Positions 53,806 to 61,734 of a DNA stretch of 64,000 bases are shown here, piece after piece; within the stretch, counting starts at the first letter, position 1; every line of letters begins with the position of its first letter. This stretch comes from Streptomyces roseifaciens (GTDB taxonomy: Bacteria > Actinomycetota > Actinomycetes > Streptomycetales > Streptomycetaceae), in assembly GCF_001445655.1 (NCBI RefSeq), contig NZ_LNBE01000008.1:1-64000 (forward strand). Reading direction: 5' to 3'. The notes beneath the pieces are model-generated. The model made no database searches and was not told the DNA's origin. It saw only the letters and a list, made by a program, of their open reading frames with translations. The translations under genes were made by a program, and so were the position numbers.

Positions 53806-55236
53806 TCAGCGGGGCAGGAGGTCCAGCGGATTCGTCCTGGTGTGCGGGAAGGGCACGGCCGGGGTCCGCCGGCCGAGGAAGGGCGCGAGCTTCTCCCAGC
53901 CCTCGCCGCCGCAGACGTCGAGGACCAGCAGGTCGCCGGGGCGGCGCGCGAAGTACGCGCGGACGCGGGCGGCCTGGGCGTCGTACACCTGGGCCAGCCG
54001 CTCCCGGTCGAAGCCGTGCCCGCCGCAGACGCGCTCCTGGAACAGCCGTCGGGCCTCGCGCTGCGCGGCCCGCTCCGCGGCGGGTGCACCCTCGGGCCAG
54101 CCGGTGTCCCACAAGCGCTCGGCGGCGCGCAGCCAGCCCTCCTTGTCGCGCACGGTCAGCACGAACCGGGCACCGGGGTGGAGGGCGTCCAGCTCGGCGA
54201 GGTGCGGCAGGGCGAAGACGTCGGCCAGCCCGTCGTAGTGGCGCAGGGCGGGGAAGCGGCCGTCGCCGCGGCGCAGGGCGGCAGCGTCCCCCGCGCCGAA
54301 GGGGAACGAGGCGAGGTCGAAGCCCAGTTCGTGCAGCGCGGTGGTGAGGCTGCGGGTCCCCGTGCCGGGCAGGCCGAGCCCGAAGACCTTGGCCCGCTCC
54401 TCGCGCGGGAAGGCCTCGGCGGCCGCGTACACGTCGGCCATGGCCGGGGGCGGCAGCGGCGGCAGTCCGAGGGCCGCGGTCTCGCGCGCCGCGACGGCGG
54501 GCAGCTCTTCGATGCGGGCGGCGAGCTGATCGGGCGTCACGTCGTGCGGCACGCGCTCGCGGCTGTGCCGGACCGCCTCCCGCGCGACCGTGAAGTCGGG
54601 GCCGTCGCCCCACTGCGCCATGGCGGCCTCCAGGCGCGCCCGGGAGCCCTCGTCGCGGCTGCGCAGCTCGCGCAGCGCGTATTTGGCGTAGATGTCGGCG
54701 TGGTCCTGGAGGTGGTCGTGGAGGATGCGGAACCCCTTGAGCTGGACGCCGGGCTGGAGCTCCCGGCGGGCGAGGTGGCGGCGGAAGGCCTCGGGGCGCA
54801 GCACGGGGCCCAGCCAGTCCCGCGCGAACGCTCCGACGTCCGCCCGGCGCATGCCCCGCACCAGGTCCGCCCGGGTGATGTGCACGCCGCAGTGGACCCG
54901 GCCGCGGAAGCGGTCGTGCACGAAGCAGTCGGTGTAGGCCAGTTCGTTGGCGTCCAGGAACGGCCGCATGTCCTCCAGGACGAGGCAGTCGGCGTCCAAG
55001 TGGACGACGTGCGAGGCCTCGTGGTGGTCGATGGCGAGGATCCGGTCCACGGCCGCGGACAACGGCCGGATGTTTTCGGCGATGTGGACGCGGTTCGGGC
55101 GGATGTTCTCGAGGGCGAGGCGCAGGGCGAGTTCGGTGGTGCGCTCGCCGACCGTCCGCAGGACCAGGTCGACGGGGCGCCCGCCGGGCGGGGAGAAGTC
55201 CCCGGGGAGGGTCCGGATCCGGCCGGACGCGCTCAC
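53806..55236 (-). CDS. Fusion of GT-A-type glycosyltransferase-like and sulfotransferase domains
   Basis: In this 476-residue protein, residues 15-230 look like a GT-A glycosyltransferase. The metal-binding DxD is at 81-83 in VVHLDADCLVLED, with a later HCGVHITRADLV. Residues 283-476 form a P-loop sulfotransferase, with PAPS 5'-phosphate loop GLPGTGTRSL (288-297) and a 3'-phosphate region near VLTVRDKEGWL. The GTG at 55236 overlaps the upstream sulfotransferase stop. One polypeptide might add a sugar and then sulfate it. I do not know a described protein with this combination. Confidence 0.8.
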   Translation of the reverse strand: MSASGRIRTLPGDFSPPGGRPVDLVLRTVGERTTELALRLALENIRPNRVHIAENIRPLSAAVDRILAIDHHEASHVVHLDADCLVLEDMRPFLDANELAYTDCFVHDRFRGRVHCGVHITRADLVRGMRRADVGAFARDWLGPVLRPEAFRRHLARRELQPGVQLKGFRILHDHLQDHADIYAKYALRELRSRDEGSRARLEAAMAQWGDGPDFTVAREAVRHSRERVPHDVTPDQLAARIEELPAVAARETAALGLPPLPPPAMADVYAAAEAFPREERAKVFGLGLPGTGTRSLTTALHELGFDLASFPFGAGDAAALRRGDGRFPALRHYDGLADVFALPHLAELDALHPGARFVLTVRDKEGWLRAAERLWDTGWPEGAPAAERAAQREARRLFQERVCGGHGFDRERLAQVYDAQAARVRAYFARRPGDLLVLDVCGGEGWEKLAPFLGRRTPAVPFPHTRTNPLDLLPR

Positions 55237-55958
55237 CGCGCACCCCCGGCGGACGCGGCGGGCCCGGCGGTGCCGCCGGCTGCGGCGCCCTCGGCCGGGA
55301 CCCTCGCGTAGGCGTTGGTGTGCGGGAAGGGTCCGCCGGGGACGGGGACGCCGAGGAAGGGCGCCAGCCGCTCGTAGCCCTGTCCGGCGGTGATGTCGAG
55401 GACCAGCAGGTCGCCGGGGCGGCCGGCGAAGTGGCGGAGCACCTCGGCGGTGTGGCGGCGCGCGACCGTACGGAACCGCTCGGGGTCGAACTCGTGGCTC
55501 GCGTAGACGGCGGCCCGCAGGAAGCGCTGCAGCTGCGGGTAGACGTCGCTCCGGCCGGCCTTGCCGTCGATCGCCGGCTTCCAGTGGGTGCGGCAGGAGG
55601 CCAGCCAGCCCTCCTCCTCGCGGACGGTGAGGATGAACTTGGCGCCCGGCCAGGCCCGGTCCAGGTCCTGGTAGTACGGCACGACGGTGATGTCGGTGAT
55701 GCCGTCGCGGTGGTCGAGCAGCGGGAAGCGGGCGGTGCCGGCGAGGAGCGCCGCGTAGGTGCCCGGGTCGGCCGGGTAGTGGGCCACGTCGAAGCCGAGC
55801 GTGCGCAGGGCGACGGTCAGGGACCGGGTTCCGGTGCGCGACAGGCCGATGCCGAAGACCTTCGGCCGGGCGGCGGGGGACGGCGGTCCGGGGCGGGGGA
55901 CGGGACCCGGGCCCGGGCGGGGAACGGATCCGGGGCGGACTGCGCGGTCGGTTGTCAT
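55233..55958 (-). CDS. Sulfotransferase
   Basis: This 241-residue PAPS-dependent sulfotransferase of the GLSRTGTRSL type has a proline/glycine-rich N-terminal tail of about 30 residues before KVFGIGLSRTGTRSLTVAL. FILTVREEEGWLASCRTHW corresponds to the 3'-phosphate-binding segment. Its sequence parallels the C-terminal half of the downstream fusion protein, so one probably arose by duplication. GAGGAGG precedes the ATG at 55958. It is divergent from the YcaO gene. Confidence 0.85.
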   Translation of the reverse strand: MTTDRAVRPGSVPRPGPGPVPRPGPPSPAARPKVFGIGLSRTGTRSLTVALRTLGFDVAHYPADPGTYAALLAGTARFPLLDHRDGITDITVVPYYQDLDRAWPGAKFILTVREEEGWLASCRTHWKPAIDGKAGRSDVYPQLQRFLRAAVYASHEFDPERFRTVARRHTAEVLRHFAGRPGDLLVLDITAGQGYERLAPFLGVPVPGGPFPHTNAYARVPAEGAAAGGTAGPAASAGGAR

Positions 55959-56143
55959 GTGTTCGCGGCCTCCTCGCGGGGTGGCGGGACGGTGCGGGGC
56001 CGGGCGGCCCGTGCGCCGTCGCCACCGTGCCGGATCGCACGGAATTGTCAACGGCGCGCCGGGCGGCCGGAATTCACTGCCGCGACGCCGGTTGCGCCGG
56101 GTGCCGTTGTGCTGACGCTGCGCCTTTGGTCCAATCGAGGGCG
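55959..56143. promoter_or_regulatory. Divergent promoter region of the RiPP-like cluster
   Basis: This 185-bp, relatively AT-rich gap drives the sulfotransferase/ABC genes leftward and the YcaO operon rightward. TTGTCA-like and CCAAT-like words are present, but I cannot define promoters confidently. Confidence 0.45.
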
Positions 56144-57655
56144 ATGACCACACCTCACCCGGACGCCCCGGGAGACGCGCCGTCCCCGGACGGCTCCGGA
56201 CGTGCGCCGCGCTGGCGGCCCGAGGTGTTCGCCCCGTTCGCCGAGGGCCCGGGCGTGGTCTTCGCGCGCACGGCCGCGCGGTCACCGGAATTCGGCCGGA
56301 CGAGCGCGAGCGGCGCGGGCCGGGTCCTCATCGGCAGCGCCGCCGGCGACGACCGCGCCGACGTCGCGCTGCGTGCCCGGGGCGAGTTGCTGGAGCGCAT
56401 GGGCAACGTGCTGGCCGGACGGGCCGCCGAGAGCGCGGCGCGCTGGGTGGGCGACCACGACGGCTGGCGGCGGCGCGGGGTGCCCGCCCTGGACCCGGCG
56501 GAGCTCGGCGACGGCTCGGGCGGGACGGCCGGGCGTGCGGTGCGCCAGCTGTGGGTCCCGGCCCGCTCCGCGCTCACCGGCGCCGAACTGCTCGTCCCGG
56601 CGGGCGAGGTGTTCCTCCAGCACCGCCCGCCGCCCGGCTGCGGCACGACGTCGGGGGCGGGCTCGACGGGCCTGGGAGCCCGGCCCGACCGGGCGGCCGC
56701 GGCCGCTCACGCCGCCCTCGAACTCCTCGAACGGGACCTGATCCGGCGCAGCTGGTACGGGCCCGGTGCGCCCCCGCCGCGCACCGTCCCCGCCGACGAC
56801 CTGATACCCGGGCCCGTACGGCTCCTCCTCACCGCCCTGGGCCTGCGGGCCACGCTCCTGACGCTGCCCGCACCCGCCGGCACGGAGTGCGTCGTGGTCT
56901 GCGTCCACGGCGGGGCGCCGCCCGGCAGCCCCGGCCAGAGCTTCGGCGCCCGCTGCGCGCGGGCGGGCGACCGCGCGGGCACGGTGGCCAGGGCCGCCTA
57001 CGAGGCCCTGATGGTGCGCTGGAGCATGACCAGCCCCGTGGCCCTGCGCACCTGGGAAGGCTGGGGCGGCCGCACCCCACCCCGCACGGCCCTGGAACAC
57101 GCCCTGTGGGCCTTCCACGGGCACGACGCGCTGGGGCACTGGACGGGGCGAGGGCGTGGCGGGGCGGGGGATGCGCTTGACGGCGGGCGGAGCGACGCGA
57201 CCGGGGCGCGGCCGGACCGGTCCGGGCCGGAGAACCGGACGGACGGGGCGACGGATGGGCACGGCGACGCCACGACGCCCCGGCCGGGACGGAAGGGCCC
57301 CGCAACGCAACCGGACGGGCACAGCGACGCCACACCGCCCCGGCCGCGGCGGGAAGGGCCGGGGACGCGACCAGGCGACCCTGTGGACGGGTCCGGCGGC
57401 GGGCCCGTGGACGCGGTACGAGCGCCGTACGGACGGAGTGCCTGCGACCGGCGGCCGGCCGAACCGGCCGAACCGTCCGGCGGGCTTGCCGCGCTCGCCG
57501 CGCACACCGGCGGCGACGTGCTGCTCGTCGACACCGACACCCCCGGCATCCGCGCGGAAGGCGTTCACGTGGTGCGGGTGATCGCCCCCGGTGCCCGGCC
57601 CCTGCCCGCCGACGACAGCCGGATGCCCGGCGCGCTCCCCCATCCCTTCGGCTGA
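56144..57655 (+). CDS. YcaO-domain protein with low-complexity insertion
   Basis: This 503-residue protein matches YcaO cyclodehydratases/thioamide synthases. ALRARGELLERMGNVLAGR and AAAHAALELLERDLIRRSW carry the paired ExxER motifs that bind ATP-Mg. CARAGDRAGTVARAAYEALM is the third helix motif, and VHVVRVIAPGARPLPADD with a terminal LPHPFG is the C-terminal signature. It lacks the PxPxP tail of azoline-forming enzymes. Between the third motif and the C-terminus (DNA about 57150-57480) sit some 110 residues of Gly/Asp/Arg/Pro-rich, partly tandem repeats. It would modify peptide backbone amides with ATP. No TfuA or E1-like partner is seen in the window. Confidence 0.82.
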   Translation: MTTPHPDAPGDAPSPDGSGRAPRWRPEVFAPFAEGPGVVFARTAARSPEFGRTSASGAGRVLIGSAAGDDRADVALRARGELLERMGNVLAGRAAESAARWVGDHDGWRRRGVPALDPAELGDGSGGTAGRAVRQLWVPARSALTGAELLVPAGEVFLQHRPPPGCGTTSGAGSTGLGARPDRAAAAAHAALELLERDLIRRSWYGPGAPPPRTVPADDLIPGPVRLLLTALGLRATLLTLPAPAGTECVVVCVHGGAPPGSPGQSFGARCARAGDRAGTVARAAYEALMVRWSMTSPVALRTWEGWGGRTPPRTALEHALWAFHGHDALGHWTGRGRGGAGDALDGGRSDATGARPDRSGPENRTDGATDGHGDATTPRPGRKGPATQPDGHSDATPPRPRREGPGTRPGDPVDGSGGGPVDAVRAPYGRSACDRRPAEPAEPSGGLAALAAHTGGDVLLVDTDTPGIRAEGVHVVRVIAPGARPLPADDSRMPGALPHPFG

Positions 57656-57694
57656 CCGCCCGCCGGCCGGCCGACCGCGAGAAAGGGCCCGACC

Positions 57695-58522
57695 ATGACC
57701 TCATCCGGCTCGCCGGACTACACCGCCTTCGCCGCCCGCTACGACTCCTGGTTCGCCGCGTCCGGCACCACCGCGGCCACCGTGGAGGCCCTCGCCGGGC
57801 TCGCCGCGGCGGCCGGGCCGGGGCCGGCCCTGGAGCTGGGCATCGGCACCGGCCGGATCGCGGTGCCGCTCGCGGCGCGCGGCGTGGAGGTCCACGGCAT
57901 CGACGCCTCCCCGGCCATGGTGGAGCAGCTGCGGGCCAAGTCCGGCGGCGAGCACATCCCGGTGACGATGGGGGACTTCAGCGCGGTCGGGTCCGGAGCC
58001 GATACCGGAGCCGGAGCCGGGGACGGGGCCGGGGATGGGGCCGGGGATGGGGCCGATACCGGCATTCCGGGGACGTACGCGCTCGTCTACGTCGTCAGCG
58101 GCACGTTCGCCGAACTGCCCAGCCAGGACGCCCAGGTGGACTGCTTCGCGGGCGCGGCCCGGCGGCTGCGCCCCGGCGGCCTGTTCGTCCTGGACGCGCA
58201 CGTGCCCGAAGCCCTCGCGGACGACCGGTCCACGGGCGGCCAGGTGCTGCCGACCGGGGACGGCGAGGTCGTCGTGCGGTTCCGGGAGACCGACCGGGCG
58301 GCGCAGCGCTACCGCTCCCACTACGTCGTCCTCGACAAGGGCCCGGACGGCCTCGGCATGCACCGTACGACGGTGTCGTTCCGGTACGCGGCGCCGGGCG
58401 AGCTGGACCTGATGGCGCGCCTCGCGGGGCTGCGGCTGCGCGAGCGCTGGGGCGACTGGACGGGCGCGCCGTTCACGTCGTCCAGCGCGTACCACGTCTC
58501 CGTCTACGAGCGCCCGGAGTGA
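57695..58522 (+). CDS. Class I SAM-dependent methyltransferase
   Basis: This 275-residue protein has the SAM-binding motif LELGIGTGRIAVPLA and an acidic loop VHGIDASPAMVEQL. A short Gly/Asp/Ala repeat (DNA about 57990-58060) is inserted after motif II. GAAAGGG precedes the ATG at 57695. It is second in the YcaO operon and probably methylates the peptide or its sugar. Confidence 0.88.
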   Translation: MTSSGSPDYTAFAARYDSWFAASGTTAATVEALAGLAAAAGPGPALELGIGTGRIAVPLAARGVEVHGIDASPAMVEQLRAKSGGEHIPVTMGDFSAVGSGADTGAGAGDGAGDGAGDGADTGIPGTYALVYVVSGTFAELPSQDAQVDCFAGAARRLRPGGLFVLDAHVPEALADDRSTGGQVLPTGDGEVVVRFRETDRAAQRYRSHYVVLDKGPDGLGMHRTTVSFRYAAPGELDLMARLAGLRLRERWGDWTGAPFTSSSAYHVSVYERPE

Positions 58523-58544
58523 CCCGGGGGAAGGGAGGGCGGCC

Positions 58545-59384
58545 ATGGACCCCGAGGCGTACATGGCGGAGAACCGGCGGCAGTGGGAGGCGTGGACGCC
58601 CCTGAAGGCCGCCTCCGCCTTCTACGGCCTGGACGACTTCCGCCGCGGCGGCATGCGGATCCGCCGGCTGGAGGTCGAGGAGGTGGGCGACGTGTCGGGC
58701 CTGTCCCTGCTGCACCTGCAGAGCCACGTCGGGCTGGACACCCTCTCCTGGGCCCGGCTCGGGGCGCGCGTGACCGGCGTCGACTTCTCCGCCGAGGGGA
58801 CGGCGACGGCGCGCTCCCTGGCCCGCGACGTCGCACCGTCGGCCCGGTTCCTCTGCGCCAACGTCTACGACCTGCCGCGGCACTTGGACGAGACCTTCGA
58901 CCTCGTCTACACCTCGCACGGGGTGCTCGGCTGGCTGCCGGACCTGCGCCGGTGGGCGGCGGTCGTCGCGCGGTTCACGGCGCCGGGCGGCCGGTTCTAC
59001 CTCTTCGAGTCCCACCCGACGGCCTGGCTCTTCGACAACCGCACGGACAGCCGGGAACTCGCCGTCCGCTACCCGTACTTCGGCTCCGGCGAGCCGTTGC
59101 GCTGGCGCTACCGCAGCCCGCTGGCGGTGCCGGAGGCCGAGGCGGACGGCTGGGAGTTCTCCTGGGGGCACGCCCTGGGAGACATAGTGAACGCGCTGCT
59201 GGAGGCGGGGCTCGCCATCGAGTTCCTGCACGAGTGGCCGTTCGTGGCCTGGCCGATGTTCCCCTTCCTGGAGGAGCGCGACGACGGGTGGTGGCACCTG
59301 CCCGCCGGCGTCCCCGCCGTGCCGCTCTCGTTCTCGCTGCTGGCCCGCAAGCCCGCGCCGGACGCCGGGAAGGACGTCCTTTGA
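58545..59384 (+). CDS. Class I SAM-dependent methyltransferase
   Basis: This 279-residue protein has SGLSLLHLQSHVGLDTLSW as motif I (HLQSHVG instead of the GxGxG loop). VTGVDFSAEGTATAR is motif II and DLVYTSHGVLGWLPDL is motif IV. The C-terminus contains LHEWPFVAWPMFPFL. A GGAAGGGAGGG region precedes the ATG at 58545, which is 22 bp after the first methyltransferase. Confidence 0.88.
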   Translation: MDPEAYMAENRRQWEAWTPLKAASAFYGLDDFRRGGMRIRRLEVEEVGDVSGLSLLHLQSHVGLDTLSWARLGARVTGVDFSAEGTATARSLARDVAPSARFLCANVYDLPRHLDETFDLVYTSHGVLGWLPDLRRWAAVVARFTAPGGRFYLFESHPTAWLFDNRTDSRELAVRYPYFGSGEPLRWRYRSPLAVPEAEADGWEFSWGHALGDIVNALLEAGLAIEFLHEWPFVAWPMFPFLEERDDGWWHLPAGVPAVPLSFSLLARKPAPDAGKDVL

Positions 59385-59559
59385 GCCACGGCGGCCGTGG
59401 ATACGCGGAAACCGCTGGTCGGCGGGCGGGTGCGGGCGGCTCGGAACGGCCCGTTCCACCATGGCGATCACGGTGTCCCGCAGGCACCATGTCAGCCGGG
59501 TGCGCCGGTGTTCCGACGCCTCGTCGAACGCAAGACCCCTCACCGCCGAAGGAGCGGAA

Positions 59560-59649
59560 ATGCCCCAGGACATCGTAGAAGTCCAGGAAGTCCCGGCCGA
59601 GGAGCTCCCCGAGCTCGCCCTCATGGTCGACATACCGTTCGAGGAGTAG
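59560..59649 (+). CDS. Candidate RiPP precursor peptide (29 residues)
   Basis: AAGGAG (59549-59554) lies 5 nt before the ATG. The peptide begins MPQDIVEV and ends MVDIPFEE, and a VPAEELPELAL stretch lies between. It uses only ten amino-acid types: seven Glu, two Asp and otherwise hydrophobics, Pro and Gln. It has no Ser, Thr, Tyr, Cys, Gly or basic residue. Its position between the methyltransferase and HExxH genes is where a RiPP precursor would sit. An in-frame ATG at 59461 would give 62 residues but has no ribosome binding site. The precursor role is inferred from context. Confidence 0.6.
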   Translation: MPQDIVEVQEVPAEELPELALMVDIPFEE

Positions 59650-59850
59650 CCCGGCCGCGCTGCGCGGACCGCACTCCGGCGGCCGACCGGGCACGGGTCC
59701 GGTCGGCCGCTCCGTGCGACCGGGGCGGGCGGGGGCGGGCCGGGGGCGGGGGTGGCTACGGGGACGAGGCAGGAGGACTGCGTGGACGTCGAACCGGACC
59801 TCACGACGGCGCACGCCGACCAGCAGGCGCTGCAGCGCCTGCTGGTCGGC

Positions 59851-60845
59851 GGGCGGGGGCGGGGCGCCCCGCTCCGGGCTGCCCGGCCCGGCCCACCCGT
59901 TAGCCGGCGCCGAGCCCGTGCCCGGTCGGCGGTCCGCCACGGGCCGAGCGCGGCCGTGACCGGCTGCCCGTCGGCCCCGGGCCGGGCAGCCCGGAGCGGG
60001 TCGCCGAGAGCCGCCTGCGGTTGATCAGGACCGCGCCGTGGACGGTGAAGTCGGTGAATCCGTCGATCGCCATGCCGTCCAGGAGCGCCACTTGGCGGAC
60101 CACCCCCACCTGCTGCGCATGGCCCGCATGGAGAACAGCCGCACCTACAACCCGCGCGAGCGCCGCCGCGGCAAGATGGTGCGGCTGTTCTCCATGCGGG
60201 CCATGCGCAGCAGGTCGGGGTTGACCTCGCGCCGCGCGGCGCGCAGGCGGGAGCGGGGGCGAAGGGGCGGGCACGGGTCCGGTCGGCCGCCGGGGGCCGG
60301 CCCCCGGCGGCCGCGGCGCCGCGGCCGCCGTGGTCCGTCTCCTCCTCGAAGAGGTCGTACATCCGCCGGCCGGCGAGCACGTGCTCGCCGGCAGGCGGAT
60401 GTACGACCTCTTCGAGGAGGAGACGGACCACGGCGGCCGGGCGTCCAGATGCGGCTGCGCTGGAGGCGCTCGATGACCTCGGTGTCGCCGCGCACGGTGT
60501 CCAGCCAGTCGCCGAACTCCTCGGCGTTGGAGACGGTGGCCGACAGGGAGACCAGGGTCACCGACTCCGGGAGGTGGATGATGACCTCCTCCCAGACGGC
60601 GCCGCCAAGGTCGGCCTGCTGACCGGCGACAACAGCGTCAACGCCGACGCCCCGGTGCTCGTGATGACCACCGAGGTCATCGTCTCCGAGGAGCGGCCCG
60701 TCCCGCTGTGGCAGCACGGGCTCGGCGCCGGCTGCGAGGCCGCCGTCCAGCAGTGCCTCTACGCCGGCCTGCGGCTCAACGACGACGAGGCCCGCGCCAG
60801 GGTCCGCTCGATCGTCGAGGAGCGCACGGCCGCCATCCCCGACGA
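59851..60845. other. Chimeric insert with shuffled helY-like helicase fragments
   Basis: Piece by piece: 59921-59986 is the reverse complement of 60976-61041. 59977-60103 is the reverse complement of 61110-61236. 60094-60119 repeats 60920-60945. The rest encodes out-of-order, both-strand fragments of a HelY/Ski2-type helicase. On the forward strand (about 60602-60720) these include KVGLLTGDNSVNADAPV. On the reverse strand (about 60443-60602) they include HLPESVTLVSLSATVSNAEE. At about 60730-60845, forward, they include EAAVQQCLYAGLRLN and IVEERTAAIPDED. Junctions share up to 10 bp. The edges are extremely GC-rich. Confidence 0.85.
60323..60438. repeat. Spacer-less 58-bp inverted repeat (fold-back)
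   Basis: 60323-60380 and 60381-60438 are reverse complements with one mismatch and no loop, centred on CACGTG. The sequence comes from the helY-like fragment (RRMYDLFEEETDHGG). Similar fold-backs are 59815-59850 (36-bp perfect palindrome) and 60109-60145 with 60178-60214 (37-bp arms). Confidence 0.9.
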
Positions 60846-61734
60846 GGACCCCCGCCCCGCCCCCGCCCGCCCCCGACCGCGACCGGGCCCGCCGCGTGGC
60901 CCGTCGAGCTCGCCGGCCCGGCGGACCACCCCCACCTGCTGCGCAGCCTGCGGCGCGCCCTGGCCCAGCTGCCGTCCCGGCCCGGGGCCGACGGGCAGCC
61001 GGTCACGGCCGCGCTCGGCCCGTGGCGGACCGCCGACCGGGAGGCCCTGGAGGCGGCGGTGCGGCTGCTTCAGGACGTGTGGCCCGAGATGCTCGACGAA
61101 CTCCGCACCGTGGTCCGCCAAGTGGCGCTCCTGGACGGCATGGCGATCGACGGATTCACCGACTTCACCGTCCACGGCGCGGTCCTGATCAACCGCAGGC
61201 GGCTCTCGGCGACCCGCTCCGGGCTGCCCGGCCCGGCCCGGCTGGCCGAGGCACTGGTCCACGAGGGCACGCACAACCGCTGCAACGTGGCAGGCGTGCG
61301 GGCGCCGTTCCTGCGCCCCGCGGCCGACGACACGGCGGGCCCCCTGGCCACGCCCCTGCGGCCCGACCCGCGCCCGCTCAGCGGACTGTTCCAGCAGACG
61401 GTGGTCCTGGCCCGGTGCGTCCTCCTCCACCGCCGGACGGCGGACGAGGCTGCGCTCCCTGCCGCCGGGACGGCGGCGGTACGTACCCGCCACGACCGCC
61501 TGCTGACGAACCTGCGAACGGCGGTAACGTCCCTGGCCACGCACCGAACGAGCCTGACGGAGCACGGGGCGGGGCTGCTGCGGCAGTGCGCGACGATCGC
61601 ACGGGACACCACGTAGGGCCTGGCCGGCGGGGCAGAGCCGAACTGCGCGCATCCACGCCTCGCCGTGACGGCGCGAACGGATGCCTACGGCATCGGGGGG
61701 GCGCACGGGCCCGGCATCCCACCCGTCCGCGAAG

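Larger units (their letters stand above)
59782..61616 (+). pseudogene. HExxH-type putative peptide hydroxylase, split by chimeric sequence
   Basis: The start is well defined: AGGAGG (59771-59776) and GTG 59782 encoding MDVEPDLTTAHADQQALQRLL. The frame then runs into scrambled DNA and stops at 60022. The C-terminal part resumes at about 60846 and runs to 61616. It contains HPHLLRSLRRALAQLPSRPG, DGMAIDGFTDFTVHGAVLIN and the motif HEGTHNRC (61260-61283). This HExxH arrangement matches the aKG-HExxH proteins of RiPP clusters, reported as 2-oxoglutarate-dependent peptide beta-hydroxylases. Here it would hydroxylate the neighbouring peptide. The true gene is probably intact, with a GC-rich join of unknown sequence. 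Confidence 0.7.

Noticed and set aside
59461..59649. 62-residue version of the precursor peptide starting at 59461
   Set aside because: There is no ribosome binding site at 59461, whereas ATG 59560 has AAGGAG at ideal spacing. The extension has different composition.
59851..60845. A helicase gene or remnant inside the RiPP-like cluster
   Set aside because: Helicase pieces are out of order and on both strands, mixed with inverted copies of the host gene. This is not a gene and probably not natural.
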